Positions 22,108-32,660 of a DNA stretch of 64,000 bases are shown piece by piece. Made by a program: the position numbers and the translations under genes. Location of the stretch: the NCBI GenBank assembly GCA_009602735.1, contig WELA01005055.1, positions 5,822-69,821 on the forward strand, read 5' to 3'. Below the pieces are notes generated by a model. The model had not been told where the DNA came from and ran no database searches. It saw nothing but the letters and a program-made list of their open reading frames with translations. Position 1 is the stretch's first letter. Each line of letters begins with the position of its first letter. This DNA is from Mesotaenium endlicherianum (taxonomy: Eukaryota > Streptophyta > Zygnematophyceae > Zygnematales > Mesotaeniaceae).

Positions 22108-22754
22108 AGAACAAAGATAGAAATTTGACGTTTAACAACTGGGCCGCTCCCAATATCCTATTGGACACTGGCGCACAGCCAGTAATCTTGGGAAAGCGAG
22201 CTGTGAAAGCTCTGGGATTGACGGCAAGGGACCTGAAAGAAAGTCCTTTCCAGTTGAGGACTGCATCTGGGCAGATTTCAAAGTCTTGTGGAATCACCCG
22301 CAAGCCTGTGGAAATCACAGTAAACTTGGGGAAACCTGAGGAAGCGTCACTGCTCATAGAGTGTACAGTGACAGAGGCAGAAAATTATGATGTTCTATTG
22401 GGGACAGAAGCTCTGATTTTCCTGGGTATGGTCATCGACCTGCGGAAGCAGAGGGCGACTTACCAGTCGACAGATCGGCAGCCGACAGGAGAAATTCCTG
22501 TAAAAATAGTTTGCTCAGGAGAAGCAAACTACGGACTGATAGACTGTTGTGTGAATAACCAGTATTCAGACCATTATGACCTCATCATGCAACGCAAAGA
22601 GAAGATCTACACCAGCATCAACATGCCGACTCCCTTGGTTTGGCAACCTCGGATAATGGAGCAACAAGAAGCTGTGAGTAACAGGGACCGTGGCCCGCAA
22701 GAGCTGCTGCAAGTTCCTTATCCAGTTAAGACTGCTGCCAATTTGATGCCTGGA
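22108..22754 (+). pseudogene. Element A protease segment (fossil)
   Basis: The block between B and C carries a retropepsin-like aspartic protease with LLDTGAQPVILG (about 22160-22195) and a downstream LLGTEAL motif. Its tail of about 90 codons has no clear domain. It is flanked by agaac (target copy of B) on the left and ctgga (target copy of C) on the right, and belongs to the same element as the gag to the left of B. Confidence 0.8.
22750..22754. repeat. Target-site duplication of element C (left copy)
   Basis: ctgga before the 5' LTR; repeated at 31573-31577 after the 3' LTR. Confidence 0.9.
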
Positions 22755-23498
22755 TGTAATGAATCAGTATATTAGTAGATATAATATTCATTTAAATATA
22801 ATAGTTAATTTAGTTAAGCCTGCTGAACTTTAGTTAGTAGTCAGTCTGCTGAACTTTAGTTAATAATCAGTCTGCTGGACTTTACATAATTATCAGTTTA
22901 ATGACTCGGCCAAAAGCAGCAGGCTGAAGTCAACTTAAGTCAGCTTGCTGACACATTCTTTGACAGCCAGCTGACTTCCGTGCTCGGTAGCAGCGAACTG
23001 CCTTGATAAGCATCTAAGTACCACCTCTAGATGAATGGCCAGATGACATCCCCATGATGGATGGCTATTCGGGATGATGGGAGATGGCGGTGGATTTGGT
23101 TAACCGAGGTCCTACCAACGTGGTTAACTCCCGGGTAGGCGGTGCCATCGCACTGACCGTTGAACAGTAAACTCATTCCATGTACATATGCTAGGCATTG
23201 CTCTCGAGTTCGGCATTCGGAAACGAGGCCAACTCTCTTGTACAGCTTACTGAGAGAGATCTGAATCCAAGGCGAGAAGCCATTGATACGCACTGTCTTC
23301 TAACCTTGCTTATGTATGAGTTTACTGATTTGCATCATTGATGCTAGTTTACTCGCATTTGACTTACGAGTATTATTCCCTGCTAGTGTATTGTCCTTTG
23401 CCGTTTAACTAGTTAACGGAAATACCATAAAGATTACTTGCTGATATAAAGATCTTTATTAATTGTTAATCGCCTATTTGGTAAGTCGATTCATTTCA
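22755..23498 (+). repeat. Element C 5' LTR with internal tandem duplication
   Basis: 744 bases, about 25 longer than its partner because a cagtctgctg-actttagttaa-type unit near its left end is present twice. The donor-like gtaagt lies at 23481-23486. Confidence 0.92.
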
Positions 23499-23499
23499 G

Positions 23500-23511
23500 T
23501 GGTATCGGAGC
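23500..23511 (+). promoter_or_regulatory. Element C primer-binding site
   Basis: tggtatcggagc, in the same position and sequence as in element B. Confidence 0.8.
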
Positions 23512-23532
23512 AGTTATCACAGTCTTCTTTGT

Positions 23533-25011
23533 ATGGTAAGGACAAGGTCTCAAACTAGCAACTCCCGAGACATGGAGAACCAGGATAACGAGAATGTCGA
23601 AAACCAGGCGGAAAGCCATGTAGCGGGAAACCGTACCTATTCGGAAGCAGTAGCGGATACTGCAGCTAGGGAGGCTGCAGATGAGGCAGCTGCTATTGCC
23701 TCAGTCGCAGCTCAGCAAGCTGAGGAGGAGATAGCCAGACTAGAAGCTGAACAAGTAGCAAAGGCCGCTGAAGATATACAAAGGAGGGAAGGACAGCCAG
23801 CTGACGAGCGCACTGTTGAAGAACTTATGGCATCAAGGGCCAATGTTCTGAACCCACCTCCTGCCGTACAACTCAATGTACCCCTAGGTCAAATACGTGA
23901 CCGGCTGAATGCGGCAGGAATTGCTGCTGCAGGAGCAAGAGGGATTGTTGAGGACACTACTCAGCGAGTAGATGCCAATGCTGCTGCTGCATTTGCTAAT
24001 CTACCACCCCAAAATGTAGACTTGGGAGCATTGTTCGTTCAGATGCAGTCGCAAATGGCGACCATGTATCAGTCCCAGCAGGAGGACAAAAGAATCATAA
24101 TGTCCCTACTCCGGGACAGAGACCAACTGGGGTCTCACACCACTAGTGGTGGTGGCCGAGGGCCTAGTAAGCCCAAGCCGAAACCTCCCCAGGACTATGA
24201 TCCTGAGGGAAACAGAAAATATTACCTGATCAAGTTTCTCGCGGATGTTGAGCAGTGGCTGGAGAACTACCCAGAACTGCAAGATTACGAGAAGGTCAGG
24301 CACACCGGTGCGCTACTGAAAGGCAGTGCCGCAGACTGGTGGCTTTACTGGAAGGAAGAGCGTAAGGCTCGGCAACTCGGTGACCCTACGTGGGTAGAGT
24401 TTGTCGAGAAGTTGCATGAGAAGTTTGATGTCATCAACCAGCAGGAGAAAGCTATCTATGCGATGATCTCCCTGACACTGAAGCAGACCACTTCAGTTGC
24501 TGAGTTTGCTCAAAAGTTCCAAGAGAACATGATGAAGCAGCCTGATTTGCCAGAACGGTATAGGATAGCATACTTCAGGTATGGCTTGAAATCCGAGGTC
24601 TCTGGTCATTTTGCTGAGAAAAAGTATGAGAAACTGGCTGACTTGATCCAGGATGCTGACGCCTGGGATCAGCAGCAGTTCAATCACAAGCGCCAGAGTA
24701 ACGCTTTGGTGTCTAAGATTGTCAAAAAGCCCCACGGTTCCTACAATGCAGTTGAAGGAGACCAGGCTGAGGATAATCAGGGTGATGAATATGAGTATGA
24801 GTACAATGCTATTCAGTCTAGAGGTAGAGGTGGTCCCTCTCGAGGTGGCTATGGAAGGGGTGGTGGTAGGACTAAGCCGAGACCAGCCTCAGCAAAATCT
24901 ACTTGCTACCATTGTCAGCAGAAAGGCCACTACAGAGAACAGTGTCCGGTCAAGCACCTGCCTAAGGTCGAGAGAAAAGACCAGCCTTTAAAAGACAGCA
25001 ACAGTCAGTAA
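23533..25011 (+). CDS. Element C gag (492 residues)
   Basis: Identical in protein sequence to the gag of B; one silent base difference was noticed by eye. It has the same capsid domain and single CCHC knuckle. The slippery heptamer tttaaaa occurs at 24987-24993 before the gag stop. Confidence 0.92.
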   Translation: MVRTRSQTSNSRDMENQDNENVENQAESHVAGNRTYSEAVADTAAREAADEAAAIASVAAQQAEEEIARLEAEQVAKAAEDIQRREGQPADERTVEELMASRANVLNPPPAVQLNVPLGQIRDRLNAAGIAAAGARGIVEDTTQRVDANAAAAFANLPPQNVDLGALFVQMQSQMATMYQSQQEDKRIIMSLLRDRDQLGSHTTSGGGRGPSKPKPKPPQDYDPEGNRKYYLIKFLADVEQWLENYPELQDYEKVRHTGALLKGSAADWWLYWKEERKARQLGDPTWVEFVEKLHEKFDVINQQEKAIYAMISLTLKQTTSVAEFAQKFQENMMKQPDLPERYRIAYFRYGLKSEVSGHFAEKKYEKLADLIQDADAWDQQQFNHKRQSNALVSKIVKKPHGSYNAVEGDQAEDNQGDEYEYEYNAIQSRGRGGPSRGGYGRGGGRTKPRPASAKSTCYHCQQKGHYREQCPVKHLPKVERKDQPLKDSNSQ

Positions 25012-25079
25012 TCCAGTCTACTGACTGTGAGGATGCTAGAGATAGTGAGTCGTCACTAGCTGCCCTCGTAGCAGGTATT

Positions 25080-28000
25080 ATGGGTCCTGCTGAACTGGAT
25101 TCACTATGCATGCCTGACAACCAGATAAAGGAGACCATCAGCAATATAGACGTCCAGAGAGTGCACACTCTGGATGCTCTTGTTCCACCTGATGTCCAAC
25201 ATTTCTTTGCTACGTCAGGAGAACAATGCGAAAGTCAGGAAAAGACAGTCCCCCCTATCCTACTGCATTGCATGATTGCAGGTAGGAAGGTGAGGGCATT
25301 TGTTGACGGAGGGGCGTCACATACTTTTATCCACAAGGACTTAGTTAAGCGGCTAAGGCTGCCTACTGTCACCCAAGGGAATAGAAAAATATTCCTTGGA
25401 GATGCCTCAAGTATCCCGGGAGGAGTTATAACCAAGCCTATTGAGGTCCAGTTAGGTTCTGGCATTGCAGTTCTAACTGAAACGCTTACATTTGAGGTAC
25501 TCAACACTGGCTTTTATGATCTCGTGCTAGGCAGGTCCTGGCTTAATAGACATCAAGCTGAAGTGTGTTGGAGCAGAGGTACAGTTAAAGTGAGAGGAGC
25601 CAGTGATGGGCAGACTGACTTGGCACCCACCAGTGCTCTTCCTCTTGTCCTGTGTGGATGGCAAATGAAGGAAAAGAAGAGGCTTCCAGAAGGATGCAAG
25701 TTGCTGAATGCAATGGAGTTCGTCAAAAGCTGGAACCAGAAGGAAGACAGAATGTTCTGTCTGCTGCTAAGAGAGGTACCTCCTCAACCTGAAGAAGTGG
25801 TTGAGAAAAAGGTACACCCTCCGGAACACCCTACTGCTGCAAACATTGTTGCTCAGTACACGGATGTGTTTAATATGCCTCCAGGACTACCCCCTAAGCG
25901 GGAAGTAGATCATAGGATTGATTTATTACCTGGTAGCCAGCCACCCTGGCAACGCACGTATGGCTTGTCTTATTTGGAGAGTGAGGAGTTGAAAACACAG
26001 ATTGCAGAGCTGGAGGAAAATGGTTACATTTCTCCCAGTAAATCACCGTACGGCGCACCTATCCTATTTGTTAAGAAAAAGGATGGCAGTATGCGGATGT
26101 GTGTGGATTACAGAGCCCTGAACAGAATTACAGTAAAGAACAAGTATGCTTTACCCAGAATCGAGGACTTGCTTGATACCCTGTCTGGCGCTAAGGTGTT
26201 CAGTAAGATAGATCTCAAGAGTGGTTATCATCAAATCAGAATTGCTGAGGGGGATGAACACAAGACTGCTTTCCGCACACGTTATGGACACTATGAGTTC
26301 AACGTGATGCCATTTGGACTGACTAATGCTCCTGCTACCTTTATGGGTGCTATGAATGACATTTTCAGACCTTATTTGGATAAGTTTGTGCAAGTTTTCC
26401 TGGATGATATTTTAATTTTCTCTAAAGATGAAGCTCAGCACACTGAACACTTAAAGAAAGTGCTGGACACTCTGCGGAAAAATCACTTGTATGCTAAAAT
26501 GAGCAAGTGTGATTTCTTTAAGGAAAGTATTGAATTCTTAGGCCACGTTGTCAGTAAAGAGGGCATCAGTGTGGATCCTAAGAAAGTCCAGACCATAAGG
26601 GACTGGCCAGTACCACAGTCTGTCTCTGAAGTTAGATCCTTCCTCGGGTTGGCTAACTACTATAGGAGATTTATTGAGAATTATTCCACAAAGGCCAGTA
26701 AACTGACTGACCTTACTAAGAAAGACATCGGGTATGTGTGGGGGGAAGAGCAGCAGGCTGCCTTCCAGACCCTTAAAGATGCCCTTTGTTCTGCCCCAGT
26801 GCTAGCCGTGTATGACCCCAGCAAACCGGTGCAGGTGGTTACTGATGCCTCTGATTTTGCCATGGGTGCTATTTTGTTGCAGCCTGCTGACAAAACCACA
26901 AAGGATGGTAAGGTACGGCAGGAGTGGCATCCTGTGTTGTATGAGTCTATGAAATTTAATCCAGCGGAGATTAATTACTCAGTGCATGATAAAGAGCTGC
27001 TAGCTATCATTCATGTACTCAAACAGTGGAGAGCATACTTACATGGTAAAGCTTTTAAGGTGATTACAGATCATCTAGCTCTGACCCACTTTCAGAAGAA
27101 GTCCAAGCTGTCGAGGAGGGAGAACCGCTGGAGCCAGATGCTGGAGCAGTTCCAAGTCCAGATCGACTACAAACCAGGGAAGTTGAATCCTGCTGATGCA
27201 CTCTCTAGAAGACCTGACTTGCAAGAAAGGAACTTTAGTCAGCATGCTGTAGATAAAGTCCTGTGTGCACTCACTTCACTAAAGGTGAAAAAGTCCTTCC
27301 TTGAACAACTTAGGAAAGCCTACCTTTCTGACCCAACATTTGAGCCCAGCCCCACTACTGGTATGTGTCGTGCTACCGCACTCGGGTATAAGCTCAAGGG
27401 AGGGGTCTGGGTGACTGAAACCACTTCAGGCAGGCTGAAGCTGGTCATTCCTAATAATTTGGAAATAAGGTCTCTCTTACTGAGTCAAGCTCATGACAGT
27501 CTCCTGGGTGGACATTTGGGGCAGGCCAAAACTGTTGGCAAACTGGCAAAACATTATCATTGGGAGGGGTTACCCCGGGAGGTCTTGAAATATGTCAAGT
27601 CCTGTGACCAGTGTCAGAGAAATAAGTCTCGGCACACACCACCCGGAGGTCTCTTGCAACCGCTACCCATCCCAGCGGGACGCTGGGAAACTATATCCAT
27701 GGACTGGGTGGTCTCACTACCAAGAACTGCCAACGGGCATGATTCAATACTGGTAGTCGTGGATAAACTGACAAAAATGGTCATTTTTATCCCCACAACT
27801 GTCAAAGTGACTGCACTCGAAACAGCGAGACAGTTTTACAACCATGTAGTATGCCAACATGGGCTCCCTTCTAATATCATCTCAGACAGAGACTCAAAAT
27901 TCACCTCTAAGTTCTGGAGAGCTTTAATGGGGTTAATGGGAGTCAAACAGCTGCTCAGCACAGCAAACCACCCTCAGACTGATGGGCAGACTGAAAGAAC

Positions 28001-28796
28001 TAACCGAGTTCTGCAGGAGGTGCTGAGAGCATATATTAACCAAAAACAAGATAATTGGGATGACCTGTTGCCTCAAATTCAGTTTGCGGTCAACAGTGCG
28101 GTGCACGCGTCAACGGGCAAAACTCCTTTTGAACTCAGCCTGGGTAGAGTCCCTAAGTCTCCTCTAGATGTGCTAGGGGAATCTTTAACTCACCCTGAAG
28201 GGATTGACAACCCGGTCTCCCTCCAGTTAACTCAGGAGTTTGCTGACACCCTGTCAGAAGTCCAACGAAACTTGCACACGGCCCAAGAAAACCAACAAAA
28301 ATACGCTAATCAACACCGTCGGGAACTGACATTTTCCAAGGGGGATTTAGTCAAACTGCATTCTCAGCACCTGTACCTCCCTGGTGTGGTCAAGAAAAAG
28401 CTTGGCCCTGTCTGGGTCGGTCCATATTCGGTGGTCCGTCGTGTCGGTCAGAATGCTTACAAACTGAACATGTCAGCTGAATACAAGGGGCACCCGGTCT
28501 TTAATGTCTCCTTCCTGGAACCGTACATCAAAGGTGATACACTGTTCACAGGTCGGTTCCCTGTCCAACCGGGACCGGTCCCCGCTGTCCGGGACGGCGA
28601 CCCTGAGGAATATGAGGTCGATGAGATTTTAGACGCTCGCTCGGTCCGTCGATCGTCTAAATATGTCATGAAATACCTCATTCGATGGAAGGGTTACGAT
28701 GCCTCTGGGGACACTTGGGAGTTTAAGGACCACTTGACCAATGCCAAAGGGGCGTTGACACGGTTCCACCTTCGGGCCGCTGGAGTCCCTCCATAA
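25080..28796 (+). CDS. Element C pol polyprotein (1238 residues from the first Met)
   Basis: Protease, reverse transcriptase, RNase H, HHCC zinc region, integrase and chromodomain in the same order and positions as in B. The two polyproteins appear identical. The frame is -1 relative to gag and probably enters by frameshifting. Confidence 0.93.
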   Translation: MGPAELDSLCMPDNQIKETISNIDVQRVHTLDALVPPDVQHFFATSGEQCESQEKTVPPILLHCMIAGRKVRAFVDGGASHTFIHKDLVKRLRLPTVTQGNRKIFLGDASSIPGGVITKPIEVQLGSGIAVLTETLTFEVLNTGFYDLVLGRSWLNRHQAEVCWSRGTVKVRGASDGQTDLAPTSALPLVLCGWQMKEKKRLPEGCKLLNAMEFVKSWNQKEDRMFCLLLREVPPQPEEVVEKKVHPPEHPTAANIVAQYTDVFNMPPGLPPKREVDHRIDLLPGSQPPWQRTYGLSYLESEELKTQIAELEENGYISPSKSPYGAPILFVKKKDGSMRMCVDYRALNRITVKNKYALPRIEDLLDTLSGAKVFSKIDLKSGYHQIRIAEGDEHKTAFRTRYGHYEFNVMPFGLTNAPATFMGAMNDIFRPYLDKFVQVFLDDILIFSKDEAQHTEHLKKVLDTLRKNHLYAKMSKCDFFKESIEFLGHVVSKEGISVDPKKVQTIRDWPVPQSVSEVRSFLGLANYYRRFIENYSTKASKLTDLTKKDIGYVWGEEQQAAFQTLKDALCSAPVLAVYDPSKPVQVVTDASDFAMGAILLQPADKTTKDGKVRQEWHPVLYESMKFNPAEINYSVHDKELLAIIHVLKQWRAYLHGKAFKVITDHLALTHFQKKSKLSRRENRWSQMLEQFQVQIDYKPGKLNPADALSRRPDLQERNFSQHAVDKVLCALTSLKVKKSFLEQLRKAYLSDPTFEPSPTTGMCRATALGYKLKGGVWVTETTSGRLKLVIPNNLEIRSLLLSQAHDSLLGGHLGQAKTVGKLAKHYHWEGLPREVLKYVKSCDQCQRNKSRHTPPGGLLQPLPIPAGRWETISMDWVVSLPRTANGHDSILVVVDKLTKMVIFIPTTVKVTALETARQFYNHVVCQHGLPSNIISDRDSKFTSKFWRALMGLMGVKQLLSTANHPQTDGQTERTNRVLQEVLRAYINQKQDNWDDLLPQIQFAVNSAVHASTGKTPFELSLGRVPKSPLDVLGESLTHPEGIDNPVSLQLTQEFADTLSEVQRNLHTAQENQQKYANQHRRELTFSKGDLVKLHSQHLYLPGVVKKKLGPVWVGPYSVVRRVGQNAYKLNMSAEYKGHPVFNVSFLEPYIKGDTLFTGRFPVQPGPVPAVRDGDPEEYEVDEILDARSVRRSSKYVMKYLIRWKGYDASGDTWEFKDHLTNAKGALTRFHLRAAGVPP

Positions 28797-29039
28797 CTGT
28801 CATTTCAGTTGACACGGGAAGGTGACAGGCGGTCCTGTCTCCATTTAAGTTGGAGGGGAAAATATATGACAGTTAGTGAGCGAGAGCGATAAAAACACAC
28901 TCATACGTTTATGTGTAGCGCATCGCAACTACGTCAACTTTTAGCAATCATCCTGTAAGGTAAACAGCAGCGAAGCCACTATACTAAATACTAACATACT
29001 TCCTGCAATCCCTATGACAAAGGTCCATATCCTACTAAC

Positions 29040-30740
29040 TTGTGCCCTGGTTACATGTGCAGGATGGCGCCCACCACACAAAAGGAGGACAGAAAGCGCA
29101 AGGCAGAAGAAGCCAGGAGGACAATGGAGCAATACCAGAAGGAGCTGGCGGCGACGTCCCTCACCAGGAGAGAACAAGAAAGGGTCCGCAAACAACAAGA
29201 GGCGGCAGAAGAGGCACAGAGGAAGAAGGATCAGGAAGCGGAAAACCTCAGGAAGGCTGAGGAGGAGAGACAGAAGAAACAGCAAGAAGAAGCGGCAGCG
29301 GCAGAAGAGGAGAAAAGAAAAAAGATTGAAGCGGACAGACAGAAGAGCTTGGCCACTTACAGGTATACTGTGGTGGGTGGCCAAAACTTCGATAACCTGA
29401 AGGAAGCATTGCTGGCAGCCCAGGAGATCAACAGGCTGGAACAGACAACACTGCTACAGAAGGAAGGAGCTACAGCACTGGACAGGTACATCGAGACACA
29501 CACCGGCGTGGTCCTTTACGAAGATTATGCTAAGATGGTGGGCTATACAGCAGAGCAGGCCCGGTATCTCGCAGATGATTCAGAGGACAAGCCGGTCCCC
29601 ATACCGGGAATAGTGGGAGATCAGAGACTCATCCGGATGGTGAGCATGCGGCCCGATAGCTTTAAGGATACGGTATTCTACCTCACACTCCTGCCAGCTT
29701 ACAATGAAGTTGAGAGAAGGAGCTGGGAGTACTTGGCCAGGGAAGCAGGACAGCAGATGTTCTCTCCCCACTGGTTCCCGTGTAAACTGAGGAAGGCTGA
29801 GCACGGACCCCAGTACTACCAGCAGCCAACAGACTGGAGGTGGATGACCGTCACAAATAAGAAGCAGGAGTGTGACCGAGCCCAACCGGATGACTTCCAC
29901 TATGGCCTAGACGGCTATCTCATCCTACCACCTCACATTGCCCCTTGGGACCCCAGGCTGAATGGATGCCTGAGCAATATGAATGCAGAGACCAAGGAAC
30001 ATAGGAGGAGGGGAAGAGACTACTTCTCTAAGGGAAAGCATGCCTTTGTCAAATGGGCAAAGAATGCAGGCCGGATAGATATCAGTAGGCTGAAGGCCAA
30101 GCAACCTCCAGCGCGCCCTAAGAAAGGGAGGTCGGTAGACTACTCCATGTCTACTAGGGAGCAGGACGACTTAGTGGACGAGACCCCTACTCTCTCCGAG
30201 GAGGAGGATGAGGAGGATGAGGAAGAAGAACAAGGCAGAGGAGAAGCATCAGCAGCAGGTACTCAGGATACCCAGGGACAGGCAGTGGCACTTCCTAAAG
30301 AACCACGATCAGGTGTGTGGAATGTGATCCCCGTTATGGCGACAACTGGACCCCGCGCTCGCTCCCCCAGCCCACCTGCCCAAGCAGGGGAAGAAGCTGA
30401 TCTGACTGTACTGGGCAGCAGACACAGACAGAAATCCCCAGAGGACAGGGGTGCCAGAAGAGGGACACGCGGGTGGGCCAGAGGTATGCCAGCCTCCCCC
30501 TCCGCTCAGGGGCATGTACCTCTAGCCAATGTATTTCAGCATCCTACTGGAATGCCTGTCTATGTGGGAATCAACACCCAAATAGTTGAAGAGCAGGCCA
30601 CCATCCTCCGTTCTCCTCGAGGGCCAACTTTAGAGCAAACAGGGTTCTTTAGAAGGCCAGCTGACAGACCTAGAGGGCTGTCCAGATCTAGGTCCAGATC
30701 TCCGTCCCCTGATCCTGAAGCCCCAGGAACCACCCCTTAA
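29040..30740 (+). CDS. Element C ORF3 accessory protein (566 residues)
   Basis: Same unknown family as ORF3 of B: charged coiled coil, compact middle region, acidic stretch and RS-rich tail. The first 390 residues match B. The tail carries a cluster of base differences, mostly silent or conservative, and the length is unchanged. The heptamer tactaac lies at 29033-29039, and AG followed by ATG at 29061-29066. Confidence 0.8.
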   Translation: MCPGYMCRMAPTTQKEDRKRKAEEARRTMEQYQKELAATSLTRREQERVRKQQEAAEEAQRKKDQEAENLRKAEEERQKKQQEEAAAAEEEKRKKIEADRQKSLATYRYTVVGGQNFDNLKEALLAAQEINRLEQTTLLQKEGATALDRYIETHTGVVLYEDYAKMVGYTAEQARYLADDSEDKPVPIPGIVGDQRLIRMVSMRPDSFKDTVFYLTLLPAYNEVERRSWEYLAREAGQQMFSPHWFPCKLRKAEHGPQYYQQPTDWRWMTVTNKKQECDRAQPDDFHYGLDGYLILPPHIAPWDPRLNGCLSNMNAETKEHRRRGRDYFSKGKHAFVKWAKNAGRIDISRLKAKQPPARPKKGRSVDYSMSTREQDDLVDETPTLSEEEDEEDEEEEQGRGEASAAGTQDTQGQAVALPKEPRSGVWNVIPVMATTGPRARSPSPPAQAGEEADLTVLGSRHRQKSPEDRGARRGTRGWARGMPASPSAQGHVPLANVFQHPTGMPVYVGINTQIVEEQATILRSPRGPTLEQTGFFRRPADRPRGLSRSRSRSPSPDPEAPGTTP

Positions 30741-30818
30741 GGTGACAGGCTGAAAAGATAGTCAGTAAGGGAGGCTGGTCAGGGTCAGTTTCTTTATTTA
30801 AAGCTTTTGCAGTTTAAT

Positions 30819-30853
30819 GTTGTCGAGGCGACAACAAGTTAAGTTGGAGGGAT
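30819..30853 (+). promoter_or_regulatory. Element C hairpin and polypurine tract
   Basis: The same 7-bp stem with agg loop (30819-30835) and purine tract before the 3' LTR as in B. Confidence 0.75.
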
Positions 30854-31572
30854 TGTAATGAATCAGTATATTAGTGGATATAATATTCATTTAAATATAA
30901 TAGTTAATTAAGTTCAGCCTGCTGAACTTTAGTTAATAGTCAGTCTGCTGGACTTTACATAATTATCAGTTTAATGACTCGGCCGAAAGCAGCAGGCTGA
31001 AGTCAACTTAAGTCAGCTTGCTGACACATTCTTTGACAGCCAGCTGACTTCCGTACTCGGTAGCAGCGAACTGCCTTGATATGCATCTAAGTGCGATATG
31101 CTAGATGAATGGCCAGATGACATCCCTATGATGGATGGCTATTCGGGATGATGGGAGATGGCGGTGGATTTGGTTAACCGAGGTCCTACCAACGTGGTTA
31201 ACTCCCGGGTAGGCGGTGCCATCGCACTGACCGTTGAACAGTAAACTCATTCCATGTACATATGCTAGGCATTGCTCTCGAGTTCGGCATTCGGAAACGA
31301 GGCCAACTCTCTTGTACAGCTTACTGAGAGAGATCTGAATCCAAGGCGAGAAGCCATTGATACGCACTGTCTTCTAACCTTGCTTATGTATGAGTTTACT
31401 GATTTGCATTATTGATGCTAGTTTACTCGCATTTGACTTACGAGTATTATTCCCTGCTAGTGTATTGTCCTTTGCCGTTTAACTAGTTAACGGAAATACC
31501 ATAAAGATTACTTGCTGATATAAAGATCTTATTTAATTGTTAATCGCCTATTGGGTAAGTCGATTCATTTCA
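30854..31572 (+). repeat. Element C 3' LTR
   Basis: 719 bases, TG to CA. It resembles the 5' LTR of B more than the 5' LTR of its own element at several sites. Confidence 0.92.
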
Positions 31573-31577
31573 CTGGA

Positions 31578-32660
31578 GTAGAAACATTACCGCAAGGCAT
31601 TGTGAGGATGGAAGATCCTTTTCGCAGGAGAGGAGTAGTAGTGCTGGAATTGTTCGCCGGACTTGGTACTGGAACCATCGCACTGATTCAACGAGGTATC
31701 CAGGTATCCAAAGTGCTGTATGTGGACAATGATGAGAGTGTTTTTACAGCATTTGAGGAGGTCATGAGTCAGATGCGGCTAATGTACCATTTCAAGGCAT
31801 TTGTGCCTACTAGTGTGGTGCGTCTTGCTGGAGGAAACATTCTCGATGTGAAGTCTGAGGACCTGTATGATCACAGGATCGACTGGATTTTTGTGGGATT
31901 CCCTTGTCAACCTTTCTCACAAGCTGGGAACAGGAGGGGATTCAATGATCCGCGAGCACAACATTGGGGAAGGATGGTGAAGATCATCAGTATGCTGCGG
32001 GAATGCCAGCATCGCTACCCACCAGTGTTTGTGATTGAAAATGTACATCCAGGGATGGATTACAACCAGATGAAGCCAGGAGATCCATGGCTGGTCTCCG
32101 ACTCCACCCTGGGTCATCATGTATTGACCAACGACGCCAGGCACGGAGGACTCTCACACCGGGCCAGACTATTCTGGACCAACGGCATGTCCATTGAAAT
32201 CCTGAGGGAGATGGAGGATTTACGCGGCGCACGCCAACGGCAGTATCTGTGGGAGAAGCACTCATGGTGGAAACCAAGCCAGTGATCAGGAGGGATTCCT
32301 ACCCACAGTACGTCGTCAACGAGCCAGGCCGGCCGAGGGTGGTGCTGCCCACCTTCACGGCATACCCAGGATCACGCGCTTTCGTGAATGGAGGACCAGG
32401 AATGGTCAAAGATGTGCACAACAGAGAAGCTCAGTGGAGAGAGCCGACAGCTGAAGAGAAGGGAAGGTGCCTGGGGGTACCCAGCTCCATTGCACAAGAA
32501 ATTGTTGCAAAGGTGGGACAGGACAACGCTGGGAAGCTATTCGGCAATATGATTGGGCATCACTCCATGACATGGTTGGTAGAGACGATTATGACTTGGC
32601 AACAAATGACGTTCTCTGACAAGCCTATGCCCAGGCCGAGGCCAGTAACGATTGGACTCT
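31578..32660 (+). pseudogene. Element A C5-cytosine DNA methyltransferase domain (fossil)
   Basis: C5-methyltransferases transfer a methyl group from S-adenosylmethionine to cytosine in DNA. Conserved motifs appear in the standard order: motif I LELFAGLGTG (about 31640-31680), motif II VLYVDNDES, motif IV GFPCQPFSQAG with the catalytic PCQ at 31902-31910, motif VI ENV (32036-32044), motif VIII SHRARLFW, and a motif X-like GNMIGHHS near 32545-32570. The PCQ form of motif IV is the one usual in Dnmt1/CMT and bacterial enzymes. The domain lies between the protease and reverse transcriptase blocks of element A, in the same strand, and directly abuts the right target duplication of C. It is part of a broken element. 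Confidence 0.85.

Larger units (their letters stand above)
22755..31572 (+). mobile_element. Element C: second, near-identical copy of the B family (looks whole)
   Basis: Same layout as B: LTRs at 22755-23498 and 30854-31572, gag, pol, ORF3, hairpin and polypurine tract, with the 5-bp duplication ctgga. The internal region is the same length as in B (7355 bases) and almost identical over its first 6.7 kb. No break is seen in its main frames. It sits inside element A, 647 bases from B. Confidence 0.95.

Noticed and set aside
23027-23293. 88-codon reverse-strand open frame inside the B-family LTRs, present in several LTR copies
   Set aside because: The LTR copies are near identical, so conservation is expected. 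The frame is not kept in the diverged 3' LTR of E, and no domain is seen.
31551-32285. Methyltransferase as a free-standing host gene
   Set aside because: It lies between the protease and reverse transcriptase blocks of element A on the same strand, with no intron. The target duplication of C shows it was continuous with element A sequence.
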